A DNA stretch of 64,000 bases from Gyrodactylus bullatarudis (GCA_012064415.1 SSNU01000074.1:108584-172583); one strand, 5' to 3'. Positions 50,289 to 62,799 are shown, numbered from the stretch's first letter. The notes: generated from the sequence alone by a model not told the origin. Program-made: numbers and translations.

Positions 50289-53200
50289 ATGACAAAAGTC
50301 AAACTCACTAATGACATAGGTGATGCTCTAGAAGCAATTAAACAGTTTGAAATCAGCCCTAATAAAGTAAACTTCATTTCATCATATCAGGATCCTTCTT
50401 TGTCTCTAGAGTTTTTTGCAGATAAAATAAGTCTAGAAAAGAATACTTGCTTCGAAGACATTAGGTCAATTATAGAGAGTTCAATTATTGAATTAAGCGA
50501 GGAAATCTTGGGTGAATATAAGAAATTTACCTCTTCCATCGCTGATGTCCAAGAGAATGTCGATCAAATGATGACCAAATGTGACGATATTGCTCACAAA
50601 ATGTCAAAAATCAAGAATGAAACAGACAAACTAGCAAAAAGAACTTCAGAGCTCAAAGAGAGACGAGATTCGGCATTGCAAAAGAAAAATTTTCTAACGA
50701 TCATTAAGAAGAGTGTAAAATTGACTGACGAAGAAGTTAATCTCATACAAAATCCTGAGCAAATAACTCAAGAATACATTGACCTCCATCATAAGCTCAC
50801 AAGGGTTTTTAATAATCAAAAACTTTTATTGAAAGCTAATATCCTAACAAAATCCGATTCATTAACATCAATAACATTGCTACGTGAAACCTCATTTGAA
50901 AAAATATACTGGTGGTCTCAAAATGAACTTCGAAAGATGACATCAGAAGTTCCTGTAATCCCAAAAGATGTAATTAAAGCCTTGGGTATTCTTCATGAGA
51001 GGGAACACTTGCTCAAGTACACACTGAGAGAATATGCTTCTGTTCGACAGGCCTTTGTAATTCATTATTTTCTATCAATCATGTCATCAGATGAGTTGAA
51101 CAATAAGAAAAATACAGATTCTATAAAATATCTCAGTGATATACTAGCATGGACGTATCAGAACGTGGTTAGTGAAAGGGATTACATTTTTCGTCTTCTT
51201 GAAGGTGTTCCATTTCCCACAGACATTAAACGAGATACTACTATCGTTGAAGTTACCATAGATATTTTCAAACATCTCAATCGCACTTTCAAATTGAGGG
51301 TAGATCAACTGTTTGCAGGTAATCATGATGTCGTGACACTCTTTCAATTGCACAACCTGCTAAAATTTTATCAAAATAAAATTGGGTAAGCTATAAACAA
51401 TGATCATTAATCATGTCAAGTGGTTATTTTGCTTGTAATCTGAATCCTAAAAAACTATTTTTAAAAGGTATTTTGGTATTTAGAATTTTAATTACCCATA
51501 AGAAAATCTTTCCAAGATTCACCAATAGTCCACTCAAAAATATCTATCCGTCTTTCCAATGTATTTCAGTAGATAGATAGAGAACTTGAAGTTAAGTTTG
51601 AAGGAAAATGGCTATCCCATAGAGTTTTTAAGTTGAGTTTTGCACATCTGGATGAATCTCTCTAATGAATATTCAATATTTATAGAAATTTAGTCCATCC
51701 CCATGGGAATACCGACAATACAATTACTGAATTTATCGGCATTGATGAAGAGTTTAACTTATCCTGGTCAATTATTACAAATTCATTGCAAAAGAATCGC
51801 AATTTTATCTCATCTGATGTAAGTCTATTAATTTTATCAAATATTTACTTGAGAGTAACTTTGTAATAAAATGTATAAACTTTCATTATTTTTATTCTTT
51901 TTATAGGCGTAATCTTCTATTCTACATAACTTCATCATGCCTTTCGAAAAGCATAAGAGAGAATAAATATCTCTCGTTTTTCTTTTAAAAAAAGATTCAA
52001 AAATGCGTCTGTACCCACCTTGGGATAAATGATATCTTTTAGGATCTTGTTATTCAATAATCCTAGTAATAATATTTTTGAAGATGACGGCTAGACAATT
52101 TTATCACTGTTAAAGTCTTGATAGACTCGCCATTTTTCATCCACCCTTTGATCATTAAACTTTATTAAGCTTTAAAGATGATCAAGAAATCAATATTTGA
52201 CTTTGAACCATTTTTTGGTTCAAAAAATCTAAGCTTTATTAGTTGATCATCATGTATTTAATGTATTTGAGTTCTCTCACCAATTCGTTCATGCTTAGGA
52301 AATGGCCCAAATTGAAAATAGCATCTTTTGGTTTTAGAATATTCATTAATTAAAAAAACTTTTAGTTTAGAAGAAAATTACCATTTTTACCCTTAAATTT
52401 ACCAATCATGATGACTTCAAGGTGATAGGCTATAGTTGATTCCAAAAAATATTAGTTATCTATTGAGAAAGTTGCATGTCCCATATATGAACAGTTGGAG
52501 CCAACAAGATTTTTAAAATTATCTTTGAATCTGATTTTAAAATGGCTTTTCAAACTGACTGAATTCATGAGTATTTTTTCTCTATATATCTCTGGCGGCA
52601 TTATACTTTTACTTACTCCATGAGTACAGCTCTCTTAACTAGAGAGAAAATAAAAAGTTTACGGTTGATAGTACTTAAATTTATTACTCTATAGTAACAA
52701 ATGGTTTGTAGGTAAATCAATTTTTCTTGAAATACCAATTTTATTTCAAGATTGAATAAACATCAATTCCATATAGATGACTACAATATTTGAAACAATG
52801 TAGATGTAAAAACGGAATATACATATCAGTGATTCTTTTTCATTTTTAGGAACGTTGATATTTTTTTCAGATTTTTTCAAAAAAGTAATGAAATTCTGTA
52901 TTTTGGCTCTTGCTTCCAAACCTCTTTTCATATTTCTAGCACCCTTAATAAGCGAGTTGATTTTTTTTCGTACTACGTCTATAAAAGTAACTCTATCGGA
53001 TGTAGAATGAAAATTTGTTTCTCTTGGTCAATTTTCATGCATTAATACCATAATCGGTGAAAACTAGACGAGTTTAAAGCTGATAGGATCGGGAATTTCG
53101 TTTTTGATTGCAAATCGAAAAAATATTCATTTCTAAGTTGAATTCAGTTACAGACCCCCGTTTTTTTCTTACGATGACGTAATCGAAAGATAGTTTGTAA

Positions 53201-55599
53201 GCCCTGCAATGTAGGGAGACCCCGTCCTTATTTTACTTTACTTGAGGTTCACTGTTGAACAATGTTGAAAATTGTTAGTAGACCCCCTTATTCACTCCAA
53301 CCTTTTAACATTCGTTGAATTGACCAATCATTGAATTCAATGATTTAATTTTATCATCAGATTACAATGCCTCTCATTTTTCACTTCTCATTCATGGTGT
53401 ACACAAGAAGACTTTCTCTCAGGGATCAAATGAAGATCATAGATCTTAAGAACCGTGATGTGAGTCATGAAGAAATAGCGAATCAAAGGCAATGTACAGT
53501 GTACCAAGTCGTTTCCGCAATTAGAAAGTTCACTCGGCTTACACCTCATGAATGCATTGAAATAGGACTTATCAATTTTTGTAATCGTGTTAAGAAAGGT
53601 TTGAAATTCCAAGATTTGACGAATGAGGTTCAGCATTTGTCAGCGTCACATGGTGTACCGGCAGGAAAAGAATGGATAAGAAAAAAATGGGGGTCTGTAA
53701 CTGAATTCAACTTAGAAATGAATATTTTTTCGATTTGCAATCAAAAACGAAATTCCCGATCCTATCAGCTTTAAACTCGTCTAGTTTTCACCGATTATGG
53801 TATTGATGCATGAAAATTGACCAAGAGAAACAAATTTTCATTCTACATCCGATAGAGTTACTTTTATAGACGTAGTACGAAAAAAAATCAACTCGCTTAT
53901 TAAGGGTGCTAGAAATATGAAAAGAGGTTTGGAAGCAAGAGCATACTCTTATTAGCCAAAATACAGAATTTCATTACTTTATCATGAAGTTTAGGCCTCA
54001 TTTGGCACTTTAGAATACATTAAGTTAAAATATTTTTGAAATTTCATGGTCGTACTCGTGAGTAAGCAGGAAATTTTTTTTGACTGATTATTTTTCGGAT
54101 AATACATTTTCTAGGAAGTTTAGTGTATTTAGTAAAATATGTCATTGGAGCATCAAAAAGTCATATATAACAAGTAAGGTATAGTAAACAACTAAAGCAC
54201 ATTGGTATAATCAGAAGAGGTGTGAGGTTTCATATCAAAAAGATATAAGAGTATATATTGGTCATATTTTTTAAAAGGCATATTTATACATAATGTATAC
54301 TTTGCATAGAATATACCCATACCTAATCTAATTGACCAATCATTCTTTGATTTCCCATGATTGACATTTTGATAACATCATAGAGCGTGCTATATTATTT
54401 TAACCATGCCAAAATCTCCAACACCAAGTACCATAAATAACGCATTTTATCGAATCCTGACCCAATGTATTCCTAGAATATAGAACGGGAGATTTATATT
54501 GTAATATTTGATCTTTCACTGCCAACCAAAGCAAATAATTTCTTATTCATTAAAATTGACTCATAAGTAGTAGGGAAATTTAAAAAGTCATATAATATGA
54601 CCCAAAAAATAAATGCCTTTTTATAAGCGCCAATCAATGAGTTTTTTATGTCATATTTTTGACGCTCTATTTATCATAAATTACCATCTTCATATTAACT
54701 AGGTGTAGATTTACTAACAAGACAGAGCATAAATCTTTAGAACCGTTTTAAAAGGGCCCGAACAAATCAAAGGAAAGATTTGCAAATTTTTCAAGTTAAA
54801 GATAAAAATTTGAATGATGTTTTTTTATCTTTAGGTCCATTGGTCTGTATTTGACTTGACTGTGAACGATGTGGTCAAATCAAACATGAAAATCTTTGCC
54901 TCTTTGTACGCTTTACCAAGGATAATGTCATCTGAAGATAAAGATAGCTCCCTCACTAGCAATTTTGATGAGTATTTTATTTTTTTCGAACAAATATTTT
55001 ATCCCATGATTGAGAAAGTGATGGATGAATCGAAGAAAAAGGACTACAATCCGGATGTTGATGAAGTGGCTAGAGTGGAATTCGCCTATTCTTCAAAATA
55101 TTCCTATGAGATTACCCTGAATCCTTCCTCGCTGGTCTATTTGATCAATAACCTTGATTATATCAATGATAATTTCCAAAAGCTTCTCAAGACCAACTCT
55201 ACCCTCCAGACTAGAAATCATGGGAATTCATTTAACGAAGCAATTGCACTTCTCAAGCAACTAAGGGATATGATTATTGGAAAATATGTTGAACTGCAAT
55301 TTAAATGTATCCTTGATCAGATTAACTTTGCCTCGAGCGATAAAGACTTTGTCAATTTCCTCAAGAATCTCAATGATTTCCTATTTAATTTGGAAATCTA
55401 TGATTTCGATACAGCTAGAAAGCTCCATTCGAAGAAGCTAAGAAAATCCTTGAAAATCCTCGTTTGTGAAAAATTCATTGAATTCTATTCTACTTTTTAT
55501 CGTGAGAACTCGGAAAAGACGAACTACTCGGATAACCTAATGAGTATTAATCATGTGACAAAAGTTATTCGAGAATATTGTAATCGATTACAAATGTAA
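50289..55599 (+). CDS. COG6: COG6, conserved oligomeric Golgi complex subunit 6
   Basis: COG6 is a lobe B subunit of the COG tether that captures intra-Golgi retrograde vesicles. Exons 50289-51385, 51686-51818 and 54835-55599 join in phase to 664 residues; human COG6 is 657. The N-terminal third has a coiled coil (VQENVDQMMTKCDDIAHKM to about residue 125). YWWSQNELRKM, LKYTLREYASVRQAF, SIKYLSDILAWTYQNVVSER and LHNLLKFYQNKIG match the family in order. The last exon carries the helical C-terminal half (PSSLVYLINNLDYIN) and ends KVIREYCNRLQM. AATAAA at 55682-55687 is the likely polyadenylation signal. The second intron (51819-54834) holds a 1.1-kb TIR element. Confidence 0.95.
52882..53981 (+). 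mobile_element. TIR DNA element (about 1.1 kb) with HTH-protein ORF
   Basis: The left end 52882-53171 and right end 53676-53981 are inverted copies of about 290 bp with very few differences (one substitution in the catgcattaatacc segment and an 11-bp insertion at about 53943 in the right arm). The outer motif is aaagtaatgaaattctgtat. The 500-bp centre contains an ORF that runs into the right TIR. High TIR identity implies recent activity. No transposase catalytic domain is present, so it is probably non-autonomous. Sense in the COG6 intron 51819-54834. Confidence 0.85.
53367..53774 (+). CDS. Small helix-turn-helix protein of the TIR element
   Basis: 135 residues, or 126 from the second Met. 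Residues about 15-53 (RRLSLRDQMKIIDLKNRD, then HEEIANQRQCTVYQVVSAI) look like a homeodomain-type helix-turn-helix of transposase N-termini. A conserved-looking GVPAGKEWIRKKWG follows. The C-terminus is encoded by the right TIR. It may be the DNA-binding part of a lost transposase or a stand-alone TIR binder. Family not identified. Confidence 0.5.
   Translation: MPLIFHFSFMVYTRRLSLRDQMKIIDLKNRDVSHEEIANQRQCTVYQVVSAIRKFTRLTPHECIEIGLINFCNRVKKGLKFQDLTNEVQHLSASHGVPAGKEWIRKKWGSVTEFNLEMNIFSICNQKRNSRSYQL
53982..54834. other. COG6 intron remainder
   Basis: AT-rich intronic sequence to the acceptor at 54833-54834. No repeat of the families above and no exon is recognisable. Confidence 0.35.
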
Positions 55600-55960
55600 T
55601 TTGATTCTGATTTTGTGTATTATTATTACTCTGTACACCTTGACAGTTACCATATTTTATATCCATTCCTATTTTCAAGTAAATAAAAAGAGATTTTATT
55701 CTTTTAAATGAAATAATTTTTTTTCTATATAGAAATGAAAATTACGAATTAAAAATCAAGCGAATAGAATTTTTCTATAGTTTGAACGTTCCAAACCATG
55801 CCTCAATTTTTTTTCAATCAATACTTGACTCCTATTGGTTGACCTGTTACGTTGATCATGAAACTGATTGTCTATGAGTAGAGTTTTGCGACGAAAACCA
55901 AAATTTCTAAGAACTCTAGCTAAATGAATTTTGAAAGTAATCGTTCTATTTTTAACGAGA

Positions 55961-56398
55961 AATATTTCGTTCTAGGTGCTTAAGTAATATATCCCACAGG
56001 AACGTCTTATTTGGCAATGTATTAGCCCATGTCGCTGAATGTTAGGGCTTACTAATGGATCCCACCGAGACTGGTACGAAAGAAACTCACGAAGCATTTA
56101 GAAATAATCAGAAATAATAAATAATTAGTTAGAAAAACTTAGGGGTATGCCACAGGATATAGAAGTAATCCGAATTGCATTGCGAGTGGCCTAAGCATTG
56201 GGCTATGATGCGAAAGGTCTCAGGTTTAAATCCCAGGTTTGGCATAAGAAAAGAGCGCGTATATGTTTACCATATATGTATACTTAAATGCTACTTAAAT
56301 GGATCCATTAATAAGCTGTAACATTCAGCGAAATGAGCTAATCCATTGCCAAATAAGACGTTTCTGTGGGATATATTAAGCGCATAGAACGGAATATT
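55961..56398. mobile_element. TIR element with internal tRNA-like pol III boxes, copy 2
   Basis: About 105-bp terminal inverted repeats. Left: aatatttcgttctaggtgct ... atatatcccacaggaacgtc, ttatttggcaatgtatt, gtcgctgaatgtta, taatggatccc. Right: ggatccattaataagctgta, acattcagcgaaatgagct, aatccattgccaaataagac, ctgtgggatatatta, agaacggaatatt. The central part has an A box TGGCCTAAGCA (56187-56197) and a B box GGTTTAAATCC (56223-56233). Same family as 30230-30530 and better preserved. Confidence 0.75.
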
Positions 56399-56827
56399 GC
56401 TAGTTAACCTTTCAAAGTACAGGTGCTGCACTATTCATTGGTTCTATTTTTATTCGTCTCAAAATAATTTTTGACTGTTGATATGAGACTTAAATTTGGC
56501 AACCAATAGAGAATTTAATCCACTAGTATTCCTAGTATGGACATTTTTCTCGAATTATGATTAGTTATGGTAGATTTTTTCCAGCTTATTTTATGTGACC
56601 AAAACCCTGATTTTGATCGGTCGCTTACAAGAAGACATACATAAAACAGGTTTTTATAGAGTTCCTTTTAAGAGAAACTTTAATGTTCTTATGCTTTCAA
56701 CTCTTTAACATCTCTGATCCTCAAAAAAAAGATTTAAAAACTCAATTTTCCACACTTCCGAATGTTACCCTTGAAATTACGGAGAACTAAATGGACCAAT
56801 GAATTTTTTGTACATATGTTGTGAAAG

Positions 56828-56910
56828 CAGGGATTCGCATGAATCACTAGATGACTAGTGAATCGTGTGAAAGGTTCTTACGATTTACTAGTTATTCGTA
56901 AGAATCCCTG
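56828..56910. repeat. Short hairpin with nested GAATC/GATTC palindromes
   Basis: 56828-56850 (cagggattcgcatgaatcac) and 56888-56910 (ttattcgtaagaatccctg) are imperfect inverted repeats. Similar gattcgtacgaatc units recur near 57340-57372. Intergenic, function unknown. Between 56398 and 58044 nothing else is recognised apart from a foldback fragment near 57580-57680. Confidence 0.5.
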
Positions 56911-58044
56911 TCCTATTCAGTAATTCTTATGAATCACTAGCTAGTGAATCGTGAAAATAATCGTGAAAACTAATTGAATAAAATCCTTTGTCTGTACATG
57001 ATAAACATGATAAATTTTTTTTAATAGTGAATTAGAAAAGCAATCTGAGGTTTTCATATCAAACGTTCTATCTGTAGGGGATAAATAAAATCTAATTTAA
57101 ATGCCCAAAGAACACAATTTGAATTCAACTTTTAGAAATCTCCTAAAAATTCTTCTCTCGGTGTTAATTAATCATGATAAGCCATTTTTACGACCCAATA
57201 TAATCAGCAGGGATTAAAATAAATTGAGCCTTGTGTTTGACAACCACATATTGGCTTCCTAATTCTTCGTCGTTGGAATATTTAAAAAAAATTGGAGTAG
57301 GAAGTTAAAATTATTTTCACGAATCCCTACCCAATTCAGTGATTCGTACGAATCGTGTGACACGATTCACGGTAACATATATGTTTTATATTTCTCACGA
57401 TATATTACGCCCCAGTGGAGAGGCCAATAAGTTTCGCAACCGACTGTATCAGGTTTTCACAAATTAGATACTCTTTCTCCTGATTCTTTTATCCAGGGAA
57501 TCTTGTTTCAACCAATCAGAATCGATAAGTTTTCATTACCATCATCTACATTTGAGTACATGAACTAGCTAGTATATTTTGGGATCATTATTAGACATGA
57601 AAATTCAAATTTACAAATAGCTCATTAGAAATCCAATCATTTGAATTTTTTCAATTCTCCCGAGGAATAATTTAAAATAGGACTAGTGTGTGGAACAGAA
57701 TGAGAATTTAAATCAATACATGTTAACGGGAGAATTGGCTTATCCTTATAGTCATGAAATATTTATGAATCATTGAAAAGACTGAGTGAAAATTTGGTTC
57801 CTGGCACAATGCACGAATACAAGATTTTTATCGCCGATTTCGTTGGTGAATTTAACGAATTTTATTGTAGAGTAGTCTCTGACAATCTTTTTTCATGGTT
57901 TTTCAACTCAAAGTTCAGTAAAATGGGAATCTGGCCCTACATCGAGATTTCAAATAATTTACTTGATAGTTTTCTCCGAATTCACAGAAAAAATAATTTT
58001 TTGAATTCTAAAACGGAATGAGCTAATAAGATGTGAGATATTCG

Positions 58045-58600
58045 AAAAATTCCGAAAAAAAATTTAATCTGACCGTTTTTCGAATTTTGAAAATTTACCA
58101 AATTTCCACTTTTTCAATTTTTGAACCCAGAATTTTCATCGATTTCAATGATTCGTAGCTGTTAAGTGATGATATTTGGGATCAACATTAGACAAAGAAT
58201 TTGAATTTACCCATAGAGATAGCGAAGAAAAGTTTAACTTCCAGATTTTGGATAATTTGCCTTCGTGATAATCGAAAAATTCAAATGGTTCGATTTCCCA
58301 CAGTAATGACGAACTTAAGTGAACTTCTACAGGTGGATTCGAACTCTTCGTTGAATTTTGATCCCAAATATCATCAATTAACTGCTTCGAATTATCGAAG
58401 TTGAAAAAGTGTAAATTTGATGCATTTTCAAAATTCAAAAAACGGCCTAATTTTGGTCAGATTGAATTTTTCCAGAATTTTTTCGAATATTCACATTGTT
58501 TAGAATTCAAAAAATTAATATTTTCTGTGAATCCCGAGAAAACTATTGAGTTTTTGTAAAAATAGTAAATTCTCATCTGCATGTCAATTAGGTTTAGAAA
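58045..58600. repeat. Foldback repeat copy
   Basis: Left (ttaatctgaccgtttttcga, ttggg atcaacattagacaaag) and right halves (aacggcctaattttggtcag, gatcccaaatatcatcaatt) form a palindrome centred near 58265. The right terminus gagtttttgtaaaaatagta with gcatgtcaattagg is the family's end motif. Related to 1340-1700. Confidence 0.65.
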
Positions 58601-59011
58601 AATTTATTGTTTAAATGGTTTTCAGTACAGAGGAAAAGCTAGTTAAAATAAGTATTCTAATAATTCATTTAAGGGATATTGATAAAAAATGTATTGATGG
58701 GTTGAAGACTTTTTTAAAACATATAGGTTTTTTCAATTAATTTTTAAAAATTCTAGGTTTATTTACAAAATAATAATTTTCACCGTAGACTTCTGTCTCA
58801 AATACTTTACCAAGCACTCAATAATAATTAAAAATATTATCGAGAATAAAATATCATATGGTATTTGATAAAAGTTTAATCAAATTTAATACCGTATTGT
58901 CGAAAAAATTAAATTTGATGATTTTAAAGAAATAAATAATGTTTTAACCCTCGCCCTATAAATTGAAAAAATTACATATTCTAATGAAATAAGCAACGAA
59001 ATAAAGGAGAA

Positions 59012-59490
59012 ATTAATTTTATTCTTATTTTTTTACAGTGATTAATTTCTACATGAATCACAAATAGTCGAATAATGAGTTGTACAGACATTTCTCAGAC
59101 ATTTTGAGCAAGAAGATCTGATTTTTCGATCATGTGACCGGGGTCACTTGATCTTGATATATTTACTGTATTCATAGTCCTCAATCTCTTTGCTGGAGGT
59201 TCTTCTTTTGGACACTCTACTTCCATTAGTTGATAGGCCAACTCTGTCAAAAATAACCTTCTGGCACACCATTTTGGACTTTTCGTTTCAGGCCACTTTA
59301 TTCTAAACAAAATGAAAGCATTTATTGCTGCAATATCTATAATATTCCAAAAGAGGGAAAGAGGCCATCTTCTGGTAGATCTATTACACGAATAATACCC
59401 TACCATTTGATCTAGAGTGTCAACGCCACTTTTAGTACTATTGTAATATTCAACGACTTCTGGGAGATCACCTGAATCATCTGGTTTTTA
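59012..59490 (-). pseudogene. piggyBac-type transposase C-terminal remnant
   Basis: The minus-strand frame from about 59485 reads EYYNSTKSGVDTLDQMVGYY, NRSTRRWPLSLFWNIIDIAA and NAFILFR, the hallmark end of the piggyBac DDE domain (DxxxxxYNxxKxGVDxLD...YxxxRxTxRWPxxxF). The main frame runs to a stop at 59095. The cysteine-rich zinc finger (SCSKCLRNVC, then TICDSC) lies in another frame down to about 59050, so there is a frameshift near 59135. The upstream two-thirds of the transposase is absent. A dead fragment, intergenic. Confidence 0.85.
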
Positions 59491-60639
59491 ATAGTTTAAT
59501 TTCTTATTTCAGAGCCTCAAAAACTACTATTTTCACTAAATTGCACAGGAAGTTGTATGGCTTTAAAAAAGATAATTAAATTTTCTAAAATTGCATAGTA
59601 CCCTGTGTTCCGAAGTTATAACATACTAAAATTAACTATTTTTAAACTACTATTTATTCTTGTACTATTTCAAATTTTAAATTTAAATTTTTAGTTACTT
59701 AAATTTCCGCATTTAAATATATACACTTCTGATTGGTCCTTGAAATTTCGACCAATCATAATATGCTAAGTTTATCGAAAATTTAACGCAGTGAATCAAA
59801 AAGCTGAAAAGTTTAGAAAAGCAATATCATTTTCAGAAATGGGGCTTTTAGTATTTTAAAAACTGATAGATTTGAACACTAGGTTATGATTTTCAATAAA
59901 AAAATTCCAAAGAAAAAGAGATTCAGCTCTGAGGCAGAAAAATTTCTCCGAACACTTCGTTGAATACATTTGGATCGATTGACTTTTTTTAAATGTTTTT
60001 TTCATAATCCCTTGAATTGCTAATACCTTGGCAACACGATATAAAGACAAAAACTAAGCAAACTTACATAAAGATGGAGATTTAGAAAAAAATTGAAAAT
60101 TTTCATGACATTTTTCAAAAATATTCCGGTGTGTCCCGGCATTTTTAAAAATATCCCTTTCAACCACTATTATTTCCCTAAATAACCCTAGTTCTTAATA
60201 ATTAAATGGGTCTTAATTGGTTAAATTATCTGGAACTACTTAAAAGTAGTGTTAAAAATTATTTCAAACACTAATAAAACTCTCATTGAACATTGAAAAG
60301 AATCCTTTTCACCCTTATGGTATTCTATAGATGGGTAACCATATGTGTTAGAAAGACCTGATCCCCTAGTGTATCTCTTCTTGATTGACAATTTAAATGA
60401 AAACGAAGCAAATCAACGAAGTGATTCAATCGAAAAAATCCTGGAAAAAATAATTCATTGATTATTTTAAATAAATATTTTTTAATACATGATCAATATG
60501 AGAATTCTTGTCAATAATTTTTACGACTGATTTTACTGACTGGCAGGCGAACAATGATGTTTTATTTGATTTTTTTCAAAGAAAAAAATAATTTTTTAAA
60601 GCTAACAATTTAGTTTGAATACTTTCTCAAAACTCTGAG

Positions 60640-62676
60640 TTAATTCTTCAGTTTTTCCTCTGTACTAGTATTGGTAATTTCTGTTCCGTTCATCGAGACG
60701 ACCCTGTTATCATCGTGGAATATCGAGTTGGCATCCTCCTCTGCATCATCTTCAATATCATCAGAGTTATCTTCCATCTGCCAAACAAGACTTTTCCCGG
60801 TCAAGGCTTGATAGATATTCGGATGGGGTTTATGACCACATGGATTTTCTGCATTGATAAAGTTTTCAACGTAATAATCCTCGCCCCGGGGATCGTGGCC
60901 AGCTTTCTCGTTGTACTTCCAGAATGTCTTTTGCTCATCTGTAATTTCCTTGAATATAAGAGAGGAAATACAAGATTAATTTAAGATAATCGACATGAAG
61001 TTGGGAATCTATAATTTTTACAGAAATCTCGATTTTTTCATCAAAAATTCGAATATGTTAAATATTTTTCGGAATCCTATTCATGTTGCCCACTAATGTC
61101 AGTTTTCAAATTTCGAGTTGGCGCCAAAATCCCTTTTTTTCGAACTTTGAGCTAAAATTATTTATTGATTTGAAAGTGGGAGGTTTATCAAAAGAGTTTC
61201 TTCAAGATCAAGATTAGACAGGAAAGCTGAATAGCACCGTCAAATTACCGACAGTTACCCAATTATGGAGAGATTTTGAATTATTGAAATATCATTGATT
61301 TTCAAGTAGTGAAAATGATCAAAAAATCGAATTTCAGCTCCCAAACGATAATAAGGTTATACATTAGATCAAATTCTGTTGAATTGATTTTCTTGTCTAG
61401 TCTTGATCCTGAAAAACCTCTTTTGATTAAATCAATAAAAAAAATTTCGGTTCAAAGTTCGAAAAAATGGGATTTTGGCGCCAAATTGAAATTTGAAAAA
61501 TGACGATATTTTTCATAAAAAATAATTTTTCTCAGGATTTTTTTCTTCAAATGGTGAAAGTGGGCACATGGGTAGGATTCCAAAAAATCTTCAACATATT
61601 CGAATTTTGGATGAAAATATCGAGATTTCTGTAAAAATCATAGATTCGCAACTTCATGTCGATTAGTTTTATCCTTGTATTAGGAAACTTATAGAAAAAC
61701 ATAAAATAAATCAATTGAAAAAGATTTTCTGAGTAAAATTATAGATTTAGTCAGGAAAAAATGTATTGTTGTTCAAAGGGATAGGCATCCATTTATCAGA
61801 TGGAAGAATTTTGACTTTTAGTCAAATAGCGGAAGTATTCTTTCCCTTCACAAAAACATTTCTGCCTACATTCAAGGCAAAAAATATTCATTTCGTTTGC
61901 TAATGTCTAAAAGGGAGGGAACATTTGAGCAAGGAAATCTGATTTCAATTATTTCAGCTGTCATGTTTGAAATATGAAGAGACTTTAAACAAGAAAAATT
62001 TCTCTCAGATTTGATTCAAGGCAAGTTCTGAAGATGTTCTTGAAACGATTATTCTTACAACTCAGATTAGAATGAAGAAAGAACATTTTTCTTTATTTAT
62101 GCATTGTGGGTTAGATCAGATGAATCGAATTTGGCTTTGATATCGATCAGGCAATTGCATATTTGAAGTCAAATAGACTTTTTTATAAACGTTCTATTTA
62201 TTCTGATTATCTTTCAGTTCAAATTATCGCTTGAAAATGCCTAATAGTATTTCTGTAAAAGGAAACCCGTAGCAATTATTTTACAGAGTTTTGTCAAAAG
62301 CATAAAACCTGGGTTGAAGTTATAAAATCTGAAATTTCGAACTATCAGGAAATGTCAGAAGAATTGGATAATTTTTTCAAGAATCAACTCACAGAACGTT
62401 TATTTAATTTGATCTCTCTATAGAGCCATTTTAGTGTTTCCAGGCTGAAATATTCCTTGAGGTCTTTGACGAAATTTTCCTCTTTATCAAATTTGACCAT
62501 GATCAACTTTTTTGCTGTAGCTGGTGGCATAAACTTTTTCAATGCATTCAATGCTGTTCTAAAGGCATTACCTGGTCTTATACAAAAACAATTTGCAAGA
62601 CGTTCGGGATAATGATCTGACAAGATTTTAATGCACTCAGAGCCCAATTTTGGATTGCATGATTGGATTGACATTC
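60640..62676 (-). CDS. CRAL-TRIO (Sec14-like) domain protein, 3' exons
   Basis: Exon 62393-62676 (enters in phase 1, leaves in phase 0) encodes MSIQSCNPKLGSECIKILSD, HYPERLANCFCIRP, ATAKKLIMV and YFSLETLKWLY. These match the second half of the CRAL-TRIO lipid-binding domain, where the 'DHYPERL' helix is a strong signature. It ends at a GTGAGT donor. The next exon, 60640-60948, is in phase and encodes EITDEQKTFWKYNEKAGH followed by an acidic tail, ending ...TEEKLKN. Upstream exons (CRAL-TRIO N-terminal part) were not found to 64000. The protein probably moves or senses a small lipid; the ligand is unknown. Linking the two exons rests on phase, spacing and strand. Confidence 0.7.
60992..61675. 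repeat. Foldback (palindromic) repeat, full copy
   Basis: Left tcgacatgaagttgggaatc, tacagaaatctcgattttt, gaatcctattcatgttgccc, agttggcgccaaaatccctt; right, inverted: gggattttggcgccaaattg, tgggcacatgggtaggattc, aaaatatcgagatttctgta, gcaacttcatgtcgatta. Length about 680 bp, centre near 61330. The two ends are among the best matched in the window. Located in the intron of the CRAL-TRIO gene. Confidence 0.85.
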
Positions 62677-62799
62677 CTATGAAGAAATAAAAACACCATT
62701 AATAGTTTATTTCCTGATAGTTGAACAATGAAGATTTTGAAATTTCCCTTTTAAAATCTTGGAGTCATCTCTTAAAATTAGATTTGATTTTTAGAACTT

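Noticed and set aside
57773..58021. 82-residue plus-strand ORF (MKRLSENLV...)
   Set aside because: No recognisable domain, no splice or neighbour support, and it adjoins foldback repeat sequence; probably chance.
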